From NCBI GenBank assembly GCA_041690255.1, contig JAWLHU010000006.1, positions 1 to 64,000 of the forward strand: a stretch of DNA of 64,000 bases, written 5' to 3'. Shown piece by piece: positions 43,109-50,989 of this stretch. This DNA comes from JAWLHU01 sp041690255 (lineage in GTDB: Bacteria > Bacillota > Sulfobacillia > Symbiobacteriales > Symbiobacteriaceae). How positions within the stretch are numbered: the stretch's first letter is position 1; every line of letters starts with the position of its first letter. Below the pieces are notes generated by a model. It did not search any database, was not told the DNA's origin, and was given only the letters and a program-made list of their open reading frames with translations. Made by a program: the position numbers and the translations under genes.

Positions 43109-44365
43109 GTGAGGCGGTTGGCAGTGGTGATCGCACTCCTGGCCTTGACCGGATGCGCGCTGCAGAGAGCGGAGGAGCAGGTTCCGGCGGTCGAGGGGCA
43201 CGTGCCAGCCCCGGCTGTGGCGGCTAAGCAGCCGGAGCGGGAGGCGTTGCCCGACCTGAGCCGGCAATCTCGCGGGCACCTGACCCGTGACCAGGTGCGG
43301 GACGGGCTCCTCCAGTGGATGAACGAGCCCGGCACGCAGCCCGCTGAGCAACTCCGGCGCATCTTCGCGAATGAGCCCCGGAACCACCGGACCGATATCG
43401 TGCCGTGGGTGGAGGCAGATCTGAGCGGAGATGGTGAGTCCGAGTTTGTGCTCGCACTGGCGGTGACCGATCAGATCAAGTACAGCAACCCTTGGCGGGG
43501 AGCCGCCCTCTTTGTGATCTACCGGGCGGCAGATGGTGGCTACGCGGTCGACCGATCTGACCGGCTGCCGGATGCCGCCGAAATCGAGATGATGGGCCCC
43601 TCGCTGCACGGGGTGACTGACCTGGCGGGCCTGGGGCGGCCACAGATCATCTGGTCCCGCCCCCACTCGATCGCCACCGGCCCGCAGCCCTTCTCCGTGA
43701 TCGTCACCACCTGGGAGCCCGGCCGGTTCACACACCTGCCCGGCGAGATGGTAATCAGCCGGACCAAGGAATGGTCGCTCCAGATTGACGGTGCGGATCT
43801 CGTCCTCTTCGGCGGCAGCCGCAACGCCTGGTTTTACGGGGACCGCACCGACCGCTACCGCTTTGTGGATGGCGCCTTTCGGCTGGTCGACCGCCAGGTC
43901 GAGGGCCACGGCTTCTGGCCCGGGGTGATCGCCGAGTCGGTCGGCCGGGTGGATGATGCCGAGCGGGAGTACCGAATGGCGCTGGAGATGGCGCCCGCGG
44001 AAACGGTCAGCGTACCGCAGTACAAAAGCATGCCGAAGGTGCTGACCCCGGCTGAGGTGGAGGCCTTCAACCAGGCGGAGCGGGCTTTTGCGCGGTTCCG
44101 TCTGGGCGGACTGCTTCTCCAGGCCGGGCGGGTCGAGGAGGCGCGGGCAGTGCTGGAGCAGGAGGGCGGTCCGTTCGTCGGCCTGACCCGGGCCATGCTG
44201 GAGGCGGAGAGTCGAGAGGCGGGGTGCGGGGCCGCGGCCATGTGGGCCAAGGAGGAACCGGCCTTCCTGGCGGCGTATAACGCTGGCAGGCCCCATCCGG
44301 GGTGGAGCCCGGAGGACCTCTGCACTCATGTGCTGATTGATGACTGCATCCACTGGAATGAGTAG
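43109..44365 (+). CDS. Lipoprotein of unknown function
   Basis: 418 residues starting with a lipoprotein signal peptide (MRRLAVVIALLALTGC), so it is anchored outside the membrane. The middle region is beta-rich (DIVPWVEADLSGDGESEFVLAL, VIYRAADGGYAV) and recalls FG-GAP or DUF-type sensor folds. The last 120 residues contain TPR-like helices (VDDAEREYRMALEMAP). The start is GTG at 43109, after GAGGGGGG. I do not recognise a named family. Confidence 0.7.
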   Translation: MRRLAVVIALLALTGCALQRAEEQVPAVEGHVPAPAVAAKQPEREALPDLSRQSRGHLTRDQVRDGLLQWMNEPGTQPAEQLRRIFANEPRNHRTDIVPWVEADLSGDGESEFVLALAVTDQIKYSNPWRGAALFVIYRAADGGYAVDRSDRLPDAAEIEMMGPSLHGVTDLAGLGRPQIIWSRPHSIATGPQPFSVIVTTWEPGRFTHLPGEMVISRTKEWSLQIDGADLVLFGGSRNAWFYGDRTDRYRFVDGAFRLVDRQVEGHGFWPGVIAESVGRVDDAEREYRMALEMAPAETVSVPQYKSMPKVLTPAEVEAFNQAERAFARFRLGGLLLQAGRVEEARAVLEQEGGPFVGLTRAMLEAESREAGCGAAAMWAKEEPAFLAAYNAGRPHPGWSPEDLCTHVLIDDCIHWNE

Positions 44366-44539
44366 GCTAGGTGCCGCTGATGCCCCAGCGCTTGGATCGC
44401 TCCTGCTCCAGAACCCCTGTGAACTGATCTGGGAGATGAAGCGGGTTCCCAGCAAGCTCGAGCTGGAGTCTGCCAGTCTTCAAGCCGCGAGGACCTCCTG
44501 TCAGTCAGCACGCCGCCCCTTGTCATTCGCAGTGCGGAA

Positions 44540-44896
44540 GTGGCCACGGTGCCCCAGTTCCTCCGGGGCTGGTACTTCGGCAAGGGGGGCGACTTCTCGC
44601 AGTGGGTCGCCTGGAGCCCTGACGGCAACCGGGTGGCGGCGCTGGACCCGGTGGAGCGGAACGGCCGGACCGATCTGGTGGTCTATGACGTGGTGAAGCA
44701 GGAACGGCAGGTCGTGCGGGAGAAGGTGAACGTAGGACCGTGGGGCTACCGGCTCGCCTGGAGTCCCGATGGAGGGAAGATCCTGGCCACCGCTGACGGT
44801 CACCCGACCATGATCATTCCGTTGGATGGCACGGGCGAGCGCATCCTCGCAGCCCGCGGAGGCTGGGAGGGTGAGTCGGTCTACCTGATCCGCTAG
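44540..44896 (+). pseudogene. Remnant of a beta-propeller protein
   Basis: 118 codons encode two propeller-like repeats (FSQWVAWSPDGNRVAALDP and YRLAWSPDGGKILATADG) in TolB/WD40 style. The only start is a GTG at 44540 with no ribosome binding site. Protein-like sequence (REDLLSVSTPPLVIRSAE) continues upstream in frame to a stop at 44420. A complete propeller would need five to seven such repeats. This looks like the 3' end of a broken gene. Confidence 0.5.
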
Positions 44897-44946
44897 GGCG
44901 GCAGCGATGCCCGCCATGTCGAAGTCGGACCGTAGGAGGGTTTCCA

Positions 44947-45321
44947 TTGCTCAAGCTTCACCGGTACCCTGAGCGCTACGCCATTGCCAGCCTGCCGGTC
45001 GGCACGCCGCTCCCGCCACCGCCCGCCGAGGGCTACTACACCTGCATCGTCGATAAGAACGAGATCACCCTGGTGACCCTGGAGGACCTGGTCCCCGCCG
45101 AAGCGGTCCAGGTGGCCAGGGGCTACCGGGTGATCATGCTGGATACGTCCTTTGCGTTCGATGTCGTGGGTGTGCTGGCCCGCTGCAGCGGGGCCCTGGC
45201 CGACGCATCCATTCCGATCATGGCCTACTCCAGCTACCTGACCGACATCTTCCTGATTCAGGAGATCTACTTCGAGACGGCTTGCGAGATCCTGACCGGG
45301 CTCACCTTCCGTGGGGGTTAG
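44947..45321 (+). CDS. ACT-domain protein
   Basis: 124 residues with two ACT-like halves (YTCIVDKNEITLVT and VGVLARCSGALADASIPIMAYSSYLTDIFLI), similar to the amino-acid-binding ACT_7 family. Such proteins sense amino acids or modulate enzymes; the ligand is unknown. TTG start at 44947 with GGAGG seven bases upstream. The 3' end overlaps the convergent TauE-like gene by four bases. Confidence 0.8.
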   Translation: MLKLHRYPERYAIASLPVGTPLPPPPAEGYYTCIVDKNEITLVTLEDLVPAEAVQVARGYRVIMLDTSFAFDVVGVLARCSGALADASIPIMAYSSYLTDIFLIQEIYFETACEILTGLTFRGG

Positions 45322-46094
45322 CCGAGCGCCTCCATCCAGAGCTTGGCGGTGGAGATCACGACGATCGCCGTCACCATCCAGCGCAGGTAGGTGACCTTCA
45401 CCTTCTTGGAGAGCCGCCCGCCGAGCTGGGCGCCCGGGACGGAACCGATCACGAGGGCGATGGCCAGCACGTAGGGAATCTGCCCGGTCATCGCCTTGCC
45501 AATGCCGCCGAAGAGGGCGCCGGCCAGGACGATCGCCAGGGTCGAGCCGACCGTGATCCGGGTCGGGATGTTCAGGACGTACATAAGGAGCGGCACATAG
45601 ATAAAGGCGCCCGGTGCACCGATCAGACCACCGATGGTCCCGACGAAGAGGGCAATGCCGATCGCCGTGGGCTTGTTAAACGGCACCTGATCGGCCGGGA
45701 TATCAACCTCGGTCTCCTTCTTCGGGATGAACATCAGCACCGTGGCCGCCGTCGAGATGCCGGCAAAGATGAGCAGCAGGAACGAGGCCGAAACCGAGGC
45801 TGAGAGCCAGGCGCCGATCAACGAGGCGATGGCGCTGGTGGTGCCCATGTAGAGGATCAGCGGCTTGCTGACCGCGTTGTTCTTCCGGTGGACCATGACC
45901 GCCGAGAGGGCGGAGAAGAAGACCTGGACGATGGAGATCGCCGAGACCGCCTTCATGTCCAGGGCCGGGAAGCCGAGCCAGGGCGGGACGAACAGCAGGA
46001 GTGGCACCATGAGAATCGAGCCGCCCAGCCCGAGCAGGCCGGAAAAGAATCCGCCGATCAGACCGAGCGCGACCAGTAGCAGAAAGAATGACAT
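45318..46094 (-). CDS. TauE/SafE-family membrane exporter
   Basis: 258 residues with about eight membrane helices and the family start GLIGGFFSGLLGLGGSILMVPLL. Members export sulfite, sulfoacetate or other sulfur anions. The ATG at 46094 is preferred (GGGGAGG about nine bases upstream) over an in-frame start at 46118. The promoter carries a CsoR/CstR-like palindrome (46221-46236), which in other bacteria marks persulfide- or copper-responsive control. With the YeeE genes at 56.7-58.3 kb this suggests sulfur-stress handling. Confidence 0.85.
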   Translation of the reverse strand: MSFFLLLVALGLIGGFFSGLLGLGGSILMVPLLLFVPPWLGFPALDMKAVSAISIVQVFFSALSAVMVHRKNNAVSKPLILYMGTTSAIASLIGAWLSASVSASFLLLIFAGISTAATVLMFIPKKETEVDIPADQVPFNKPTAIGIALFVGTIGGLIGAPGAFIYVPLLMYVLNIPTRITVGSTLAIVLAGALFGGIGKAMTGQIPYVLAIALVIGSVPGAQLGGRLSKKVKVTYLRWMVTAIVVISTAKLWMEALG

Positions 46095-46217
46095 CGAAGC
46101 AAACCTCCCCGAGGGCAATGGAGCCGCCCCGGTAACATCTCCTGGGCGGTCTGTAGGTTGTAGTACTTTTGGATCATGACGACCGATAGTACGCAGGGAT
46201 CATCATCTGTCGGTGTC

Positions 46218-46246
46218 ATGATACCCTACGGGGTATATCGTGTCAA
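46218..46246 (-). promoter_or_regulatory. Promoter with CsoR/CstR-like operator
   Basis: On the minus strand TTGACA (46246-46241) and TATCAT (46223-46218) have a 17-base spacer. The spacer and -10 are covered by ATACCCTACGGGGTAT (46221-46236), a palindrome with the ATACCC-N4-GGGTAT form used by CsoR/CstR repressors. No repressor gene of this family is in the window. Confidence 0.7.
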
Positions 46247-46271
46247 CTGCTGATCATGCTCATCTGCGATC

Positions 46272-46314
46272 GGAAAACGGCTGCAATCCCGCCAACGGGC
46301 AGGTTGCAGCCGTT
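46272..46314 (-). terminator. Terminator of the serine hydrolase gene
   Basis: AACGGCTGCAA (46276-46286) is complementary to 46304-46314. On the minus strand the stem is followed by TTTCC. Confidence 0.7.
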
Positions 46315-46321
46315 CGTCTTT

Positions 46322-47698
46322 CTACTTGCCCGTCCGGCGTAAGCGATAGCGCTCGTAGATCAGATCGACCTCGCCATCGTTCACATGGAAGTCGACCAGA
46401 GTCTTCCGCCCGCCGCCCAGGGTGAAGAATCGGGGATTCTGCGGGTCCGAAAGGTCCTCGGGGATGAGGGGAACCTCCGACGTGGAGAGCTTGTTGGTGA
46501 AGTCGAGGAGGAGGAAATCGCCCGACCGCTTCACCTTGATTCCATAGGTGCCCTTGTAGGTCTCATAGCTGCCGGTCAGGGCGCTCAGGGTCCGCTCGGT
46601 GGAGAGGGCGGGCATGGCCCACGGGTCCTCGCCCAGGGCGGTGGCAAGGGCAAAGGATGCGTAGTTGGCCATGGCATAACCGGTGCCGTTGGCCAGGACC
46701 ATGACGCCCAGCTTCTCCTCGGGCAGGAACTGCATGGCGGCGGTGCAGACGAACATCATGCCGGAGTGGCTGATCATGCGCCGGCCGTAGAAGTCGGACT
46801 CGGAGAGGCCCCAGGCATAGCCGGAGACCGGCTCGCCGGTGGTGACATCGCGCCCCGGATTGGCCACCTCGGGGGTCATCATCGCCTGGAGGGAGGCCGG
46901 GGAGATGATCCCCTTACCGCCATCGAGATACATGCTGATATAGCGGGACATGTCCACAGCGTTGGAGACCATGCCGCCATCGGCTTGGGCCTGGCCCCAG
47001 ACGTACTCCCGGGCCAGGTGCTTGCCCTCCTTGTTGGTGGTGTAGGGCACGGCGGCGTCCTTGTCCTCCTGGAAGAAGGTCCGGTCGAAGGTGGTGCGGT
47101 CCATGCCGAGCGGCCCCAGGATCTGCTCCTCGATATAGGTGGCATAGGGCTTGCCGCTCAGCTTTTCGATTATCCCACCGAGGAGGATGTAGCCCTCGTT
47201 CAGGTAGAACCAGCGCTCGCCGGGCCGGGTGTAGGCCCAGTCCTCCGCGCCGTTCATAAAGGCGAGCATATCGTCCAGGTTACCGACGGGGTAGTAGCTG
47301 TCCACGGCGCCATGCCGATGGCGCAGCAGATTCTCCAGGTAGGCCAGTGCCGGCAGGCCGCTGGAGTGGCTCATGAGATGCCGTATCTTGATCCTCTCGC
47401 CCTTGGGCTGTACGGTGAGGGGCAGGTACTGATCCACCGGGTCATCTACACACAGCAGTCCCTTCTCCTGAAGCTGCAGGATCGCCAGGCAGGTGAACGA
47501 CTTGGTGACACTGCCGATGCCGTACAGCGTCTGCGGGGTGGCAGGCAGCCCCCGCTCCAGGTCCCGCTGACCGTAGCCCCGCTGGTAGATGATCTGGTCA
47601 CCCTCGACCACCGCCAGGCTGACGGCGGTGAGCTTCGTCTGCCCCATGCGCTCCATGACAAACTCGTCCAGCTTCGCCCAATCCCTTGCTGCGACCAC
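46322..47698 (-). CDS. Serine hydrolase of the class C beta-lactamase/PBP fold
   Basis: 458 residues with the SxxK motif SVTK, a YxN-type YLN motif and the C-terminal beta domain typical of the esterase/D-aminopeptidase subgroup. No signal peptide is seen from the preferred GTG (47698), which has AAGGGGG eight bases upstream. Longer in-frame starts lack a site. A related gene lies at 50990-52399. The substrate is unknown; antibiotic hydrolysis cannot be claimed. Confidence 0.82.
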   Translation of the reverse strand: MVAARDWAKLDEFVMERMGQTKLTAVSLAVVEGDQIIYQRGYGQRDLERGLPATPQTLYGIGSVTKSFTCLAILQLQEKGLLCVDDPVDQYLPLTVQPKGERIKIRHLMSHSSGLPALAYLENLLRHRHGAVDSYYPVGNLDDMLAFMNGAEDWAYTRPGERWFYLNEGYILLGGIIEKLSGKPYATYIEEQILGPLGMDRTTFDRTFFQEDKDAAVPYTTNKEGKHLAREYVWGQAQADGGMVSNAVDMSRYISMYLDGGKGIISPASLQAMMTPEVANPGRDVTTGEPVSGYAWGLSESDFYGRRMISHSGMMFVCTAAMQFLPEEKLGVMVLANGTGYAMANYASFALATALGEDPWAMPALSTERTLSALTGSYETYKGTYGIKVKRSGDFLLLDFTNKLSTSEVPLIPEDLSDPQNPRFFTLGGGRKTLVDFHVNDGEVDLIYERYRLRRTGK

Positions 47699-47939
47699 GA
47701 AGAGAGCCCCCTTGCTCGTGTTGGTGCTAGGAATGATTCGGCCCCGGCGGGCGGATGCCTTCGCCAGGGCCTCTGTTTTTTTGATCGAGTGGGAGCGGAG
47801 GGTCACAACGGGCTGGCCCTGCATAGCAATGAGCCGCGCCCCCGGAGCGCTCGACCCGGGGTTTTCGGCACCGGGATAGGGGTTCCTGTATGCGGAGGCG
47901 GGGTTTGGTCAATACTGGATGGCCGAGGGGGGTATTCCC

Positions 47940-48587
47940 ATGCAGAATGCTGAGGTTAGGGAACTCGTGCAGCGGTCGCTGGAGAGGCATGCCACCGATG
48001 AGCGGATGCTCGATGCGTACTGGCAATGGGCCTCCAATCCGACCCCACCCTCGGCCGGATACGCACTGGAGGAGAACGCCGGTTTCATCGCCACCAACCT
48101 GATGGTCCGATACGGGGAGCCCGCTGTCGATCTGGTGCTTCGCGTGAGCGATGAGTGCCGGGAGCTGACCCAGCGAGCCTCGATCCAGGAACTGCAGCGC
48201 CTGATCGTCACGATTTTGAACGGGCCCGTCGGCGAGATCCTGCGGGAGGGTGTAGTGAAGCGCTTGAGTGAGCCCACACCCGGGCGGCGATTGCTGGCTG
48301 GGTGGTTGCTGAACCGGGCGCGCTGGCGCTGTGTACCCGGTCGCGAGCCATGGGTTGCGGGGGAGTTCGACTGGTCGCTGGGTGTCGATCTGGAAGCCTC
48401 GTTCCGGGACTGCGCCACAGAGGTCGTCCGAGCAGCCTTTGGGCGGGAGGCGACACAGGTCGATCTGGCCCGCGAGGCGATCGCCGCCGGGGTGGTCAAC
48501 CGGCTTTTCTACCGGAACATCGCGGGGCGCATGGAGGCCAAACTGCGACCAGGCCTGCGCCTGCCGGCTGACCGTCTAACATACTGA
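47940..48587 (+). CDS. Unrecognised 215-residue protein
   Basis: Mostly helical with no signal peptide, membrane helix or recognised motif; it contains DECRELTQRASIQELQRLIVTIL and a basic C-terminal half. GAGGGGGG precedes the ATG at 47940. A hairpin terminator follows the stop. Codon use is like the neighbours, so it is probably a real gene of a poorly known family. Confidence 0.6.
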   Translation: MQNAEVRELVQRSLERHATDERMLDAYWQWASNPTPPSAGYALEENAGFIATNLMVRYGEPAVDLVLRVSDECRELTQRASIQELQRLIVTILNGPVGEILREGVVKRLSEPTPGRRLLAGWLLNRARWRCVPGREPWVAGEFDWSLGVDLEASFRDCATEVVRAAFGREATQVDLAREAIAAGVVNRLFYRNIAGRMEAKLRPGLRLPADRLTY

Positions 48588-48596
48588 CGCCCAATA

Positions 48597-48622
48597 GTGG
48601 GGCCGGCACCGGCCTCACTTTG
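48597..48622 (+). terminator. Terminator
   Basis: GTGGGGCCGG (48597-48606) pairs with CCGGCCTCAC (48609-48618), including one G-U, and is followed by TTTGT. Confidence 0.6.
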
Positions 48623-48698
48623 TCCATTGATCAGGCGTATCTCCTTTTGGTCAAATAACGTCAGAAGGACAGAAAAGATCAAGACAGGGGGATTGGCC

Positions 48699-49589
48699 AT
48701 GTTCAGTGGTGAGCCGTTTGCCAAGGTCGCATCTCAGGTGGGTCCCGGAGTGGTGCAGGTTCGCAGTGGGAAGGGGCAGGGATCCGGTGTCCTGCTGGAC
48801 CGTCATAGCGTGATCACAAACGCTCATGTAGTTGGTCAGAATCCGAATCCTTCTCTCACCTTTGCCGATGGTGTCACCCGGTCCGGGCGGGTGATTGCTG
48901 CCGACCGGAGCTACGACCTGGCCCTGGTGGAGACCGAATCGCCGGTGGAGGATCGGGTCGAGCTGGCCGCGGAGGAGTCGATCGTCCCGGGGAGGCTGGT
49001 GGTGGCGATCGGCAACCCGTATGGCTTTGGCTGGACGGTCACCACGGGGGTGGTATCCTCGGTGGACCGGATGCTCGGGGGCCTTGACGGTCTGATCCAG
49101 ACCGATGCCGCCATCAACCCGGGCAACAGCGGCGGCGCCCTGGTTGACCTGGAGGGAAAACTGGTCGGAATCCCGACCATGGTCCTGGCACATGGACAGA
49201 ATATCGGGTTCGCGATCCCATCCTGGCAGGTGGAACTGGTGGTTGAGCAGTTCCGGCAGAACGGTCGGGCGCAGCATCCGTGGGTCGGCATTGCCGGCAC
49301 GACCGAAGTGATCGATCCGGTCATGGCCCGGGCCCTGGACCTGCCCGAGCGAGGGGTAGTGGTCATGAGTGTGGAGCCGGGTGGCCCCGCCGAGAGGGCA
49401 GGGTTGCAGACGTTCGATATGATCGTCGCCCTGAACGGCGAGAAGACACCCTCCATTCAGGCGCTCCGCCGGCAGATCCGCCGGACCGCCGTGGGGCGCT
49501 ACGTGAGCGCCACCGTACTGCGGGGCAGCCGCCAGTTCGACCGGGAGATCCGGGTGGAGGAGATCCCTGCCGCAATGCTCCGGCCATAG
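48699..49589 (+). CDS. HtrA/Deg-like S1C protease without membrane anchor
   Basis: 296 residues. The chymotrypsin-fold triad is visible as TNAHVV (His), SYDLALVE (Asp) and GNSGGAL (Ser), followed by one PDZ domain (GVVVMSVEPGGPAERAGLQTFDMIVALNGE). No signal peptide or transmembrane segment is present, unlike most HtrA proteins, so it is predicted cytoplasmic. GGGGGA lies seven bases before the ATG at 48699; longer in-frame starts have none. Confidence 0.88.
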   Translation: MFSGEPFAKVASQVGPGVVQVRSGKGQGSGVLLDRHSVITNAHVVGQNPNPSLTFADGVTRSGRVIAADRSYDLALVETESPVEDRVELAAEESIVPGRLVVAIGNPYGFGWTVTTGVVSSVDRMLGGLDGLIQTDAAINPGNSGGALVDLEGKLVGIPTMVLAHGQNIGFAIPSWQVELVVEQFRQNGRAQHPWVGIAGTTEVIDPVMARALDLPERGVVVMSVEPGGPAERAGLQTFDMIVALNGEKTPSIQALRRQIRRTAVGRYVSATVLRGSRQFDREIRVEEIPAAMLRP

Positions 49590-49658
49590 CGTCTCTCTCC
49601 GGGGGACATATTCGTCTACAATGGCGGGAAAGCCTGGAGCATATGAGGAGGCGCCGCC

Positions 49659-49784
49659 GTGTCAGAGCGCAACGCGAAGTGGTACAAGTCCCCCGCAGTG
49701 ATCGGCTTGATCGTGACACTGGCTGGGTTCGGCCTGTTCACCCTGGTCTTCAAGTTCATTGGGGATTGGTTGACGGGGCAGTAA
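49659..49784 (+). CDS. 41-residue single-pass membrane protein
   Basis: A basic N-terminus (SERNAKWYK) is followed by one hydrophobic helix (AVIGLIVTLAGFGLFTLVFKFIGDWL). A GAGGAG site sits eight bases before the GTG, and a TACAAT sequence lies near 49616. The gene is too short for ordinary ORF cut-offs. The function is unknown; small proteins of this kind often tune a membrane partner. Confidence 0.65.
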   Translation: MSERNAKWYKSPAVIGLIVTLAGFGLFTLVFKFIGDWLTGQ

Positions 49785-49804
49785 GGGCGGTAGAGGAGAT
49801 TACT

Positions 49805-49855
49805 AAGGCCATGCGGTTCCTACCCGATTGGGCAGGGCTGCATGGCCTTTCGCTC
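49805..49855 (+). terminator. Terminator after the small membrane protein
   Basis: AAGGCCATGC (49805-49814) is exactly complementary to 49840-49849. TTCGCTCGTT follows the T residues that end the stem. Confidence 0.6.
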
Positions 49856-49876
49856 GTTATGCTTGCCGTCGGGCGT

Positions 49877-50149
49877 TCGCGAGTCCGTGAGAGGGAGTCG
49901 CGAGTCCGTGAGAGGGAGTCGCGAGTCTGCGAGAGGCAGTCGCGAGTCTGCGAGAGGCAGTCGCGAGTCCGTGAGAGGCAGTCGCGAGTCCGTGAGAGGC
50001 AGTCGCGAGTCTGTGAGACGCAGTCGCGAGTCTGTGAGACGCAGTCGCGAGTCTGTGAGACACAGTCGCGAGTCTGTGAGACGCAGTCGCGAGTCTGTGA
50101 GACACAGTCGCGAGTCTGTGAGACGCAGTCGCGAGTCCGTGAGAGGCAC
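49877..50149. repeat. Thirteen tandem 21-bp repeats
   Basis: The 273 bases divide exactly into 13 units. Each opens with TCGCGAGTC, continues YGYGAGA and ends SNCAG or a near variant. Units differ at four or five fixed positions. A seven-residue periodic ORF is open in several frames on both strands, which follows from the 21-base period. There are no spacers, so it is not a CRISPR array. Each unit has an NruI-type palindrome (TCGCGA). Confidence 0.95.
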
Positions 50150-50233
50150 CAACGGGAAACAATGGGAAAAAATTAAAACACAAGCAGGAAAAGGGAAGAA
50201 ACTAGGAGAATATACCAGTAGGAGGTGGGGCAC

Positions 50234-50917
50234 ATGCCCGAGTCGTTGAAGCGAGATAAGTCCTTCCAGGTTCCTGAGGTTGGCACGGTCCCGGCGGTAC
50301 CGGAAGAGCCCTCTGTCCCTGAGATCGTAGATGTCGAACTGCTCAACCTTGACGAGGTTGATGTCCGGTATCGCAATCAGTATGACCCAGGCATATGGGT
50401 TTCCGACCCGGCCACGGGAAAGTTCACGGCCAAGGGGCGGCACAAGTTCCATCAGGTCTGCCGGAAGGCCGGTATCGGTACCGACCGACCGGGACAGATG
50501 GCGGTCGTCGTGAGCAAGGACCGCTCACGCCTGTACATGATTGCCGGTCTCGAGCACGTCGACATGGTGGATTTGACCTACTTCCGCTACGAAGTCCGCG
50601 TCAACCTGATCAAGGTCTTCACCAAACTGAAGCGTGTTCTACCGGAGGGAACCCAGGAGTTCTACCCGGTGGAGATCGCAGAGGAGCGGGTCAGGGTTGG
50701 CGGGAAGAGCTACCAGGCTCTGACCATGTCCCTGACCGCAGCGAAGATCCGCTGGGAGAAGAGCGAAGAGGAGAAGGAGGCGGAGCGGCAGAAGGCTGCA
50801 GCCAAGCGCGTGGAGAAGGCTCGCAAGGCAGCTGAGCGGAAGCGGCTGCGAATGGCAGGGAAGGGCACCCAGCCAGCCGCCGACGAGGCGAAGCCCGCAG
50901 GCGGGCAGCCTTCCTGA
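50234..50917 (+). CDS. Unrecognised 227-residue protein with charged C-terminal coil
   Basis: Residues 1-35 are Pro/Glu-rich and disordered. Residues 40-165 form an alpha/beta domain (RNQYDPGIWVSDPATGKFTAKGRHKFHQVCRKAG...). The last 60 are a Glu/Lys/Arg/Ala coiled coil. AGGAGG lies eight bases before the ATG at 50234. It begins 84 bases after the tandem repeat, which therefore forms its upstream region. No family recognised. Confidence 0.65.
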   Translation: MPESLKRDKSFQVPEVGTVPAVPEEPSVPEIVDVELLNLDEVDVRYRNQYDPGIWVSDPATGKFTAKGRHKFHQVCRKAGIGTDRPGQMAVVVSKDRSRLYMIAGLEHVDMVDLTYFRYEVRVNLIKVFTKLKRVLPEGTQEFYPVEIAEERVRVGGKSYQALTMSLTAAKIRWEKSEEEKEAERQKAAAKRVEKARKAAERKRLRMAGKGTQPAADEAKPAGGQPS

Positions 50918-50940
50918 GTCGCTGCAGCTTACGTCAAACA

Positions 50941-50980
50941 GGAAAGACCGGCGCCAGGATAGCCTGGCACCGGTCTTTCC
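50941..50980. terminator. Bidirectional terminator
   Basis: An 18-bp stem (50941-50958 with 50963-50980, one mismatch) with AAAG/CTTT ends between convergent genes. Confidence 0.8.
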
Positions 50981-50989
50981 TTCTACCCG

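Noticed and set aside
42988..44455. Extension of the S41 peptidase frame upstream to 44455
   Set aside because: It overlaps the lipoprotein gene on the opposite strand; peptidase similarity starts at the GTG at 42988.
49877..50149. CRISPR array
   Set aside because: Units are directly adjacent without unique spacers, and no cas genes are present.
49280..50176. 298-codon frame running through the S1C gene end and the tandem repeat
   Set aside because: The frame is kept open by the 21-base period; no ribosome binding site and no conserved domain.
49820..50452. 210-codon minus-strand frame through the repeat (LTDSRLR-type heptads)
   Set aside because: Heptad repeats arise from the 21-base DNA unit; it overlaps the start of the supported gene at 50234.
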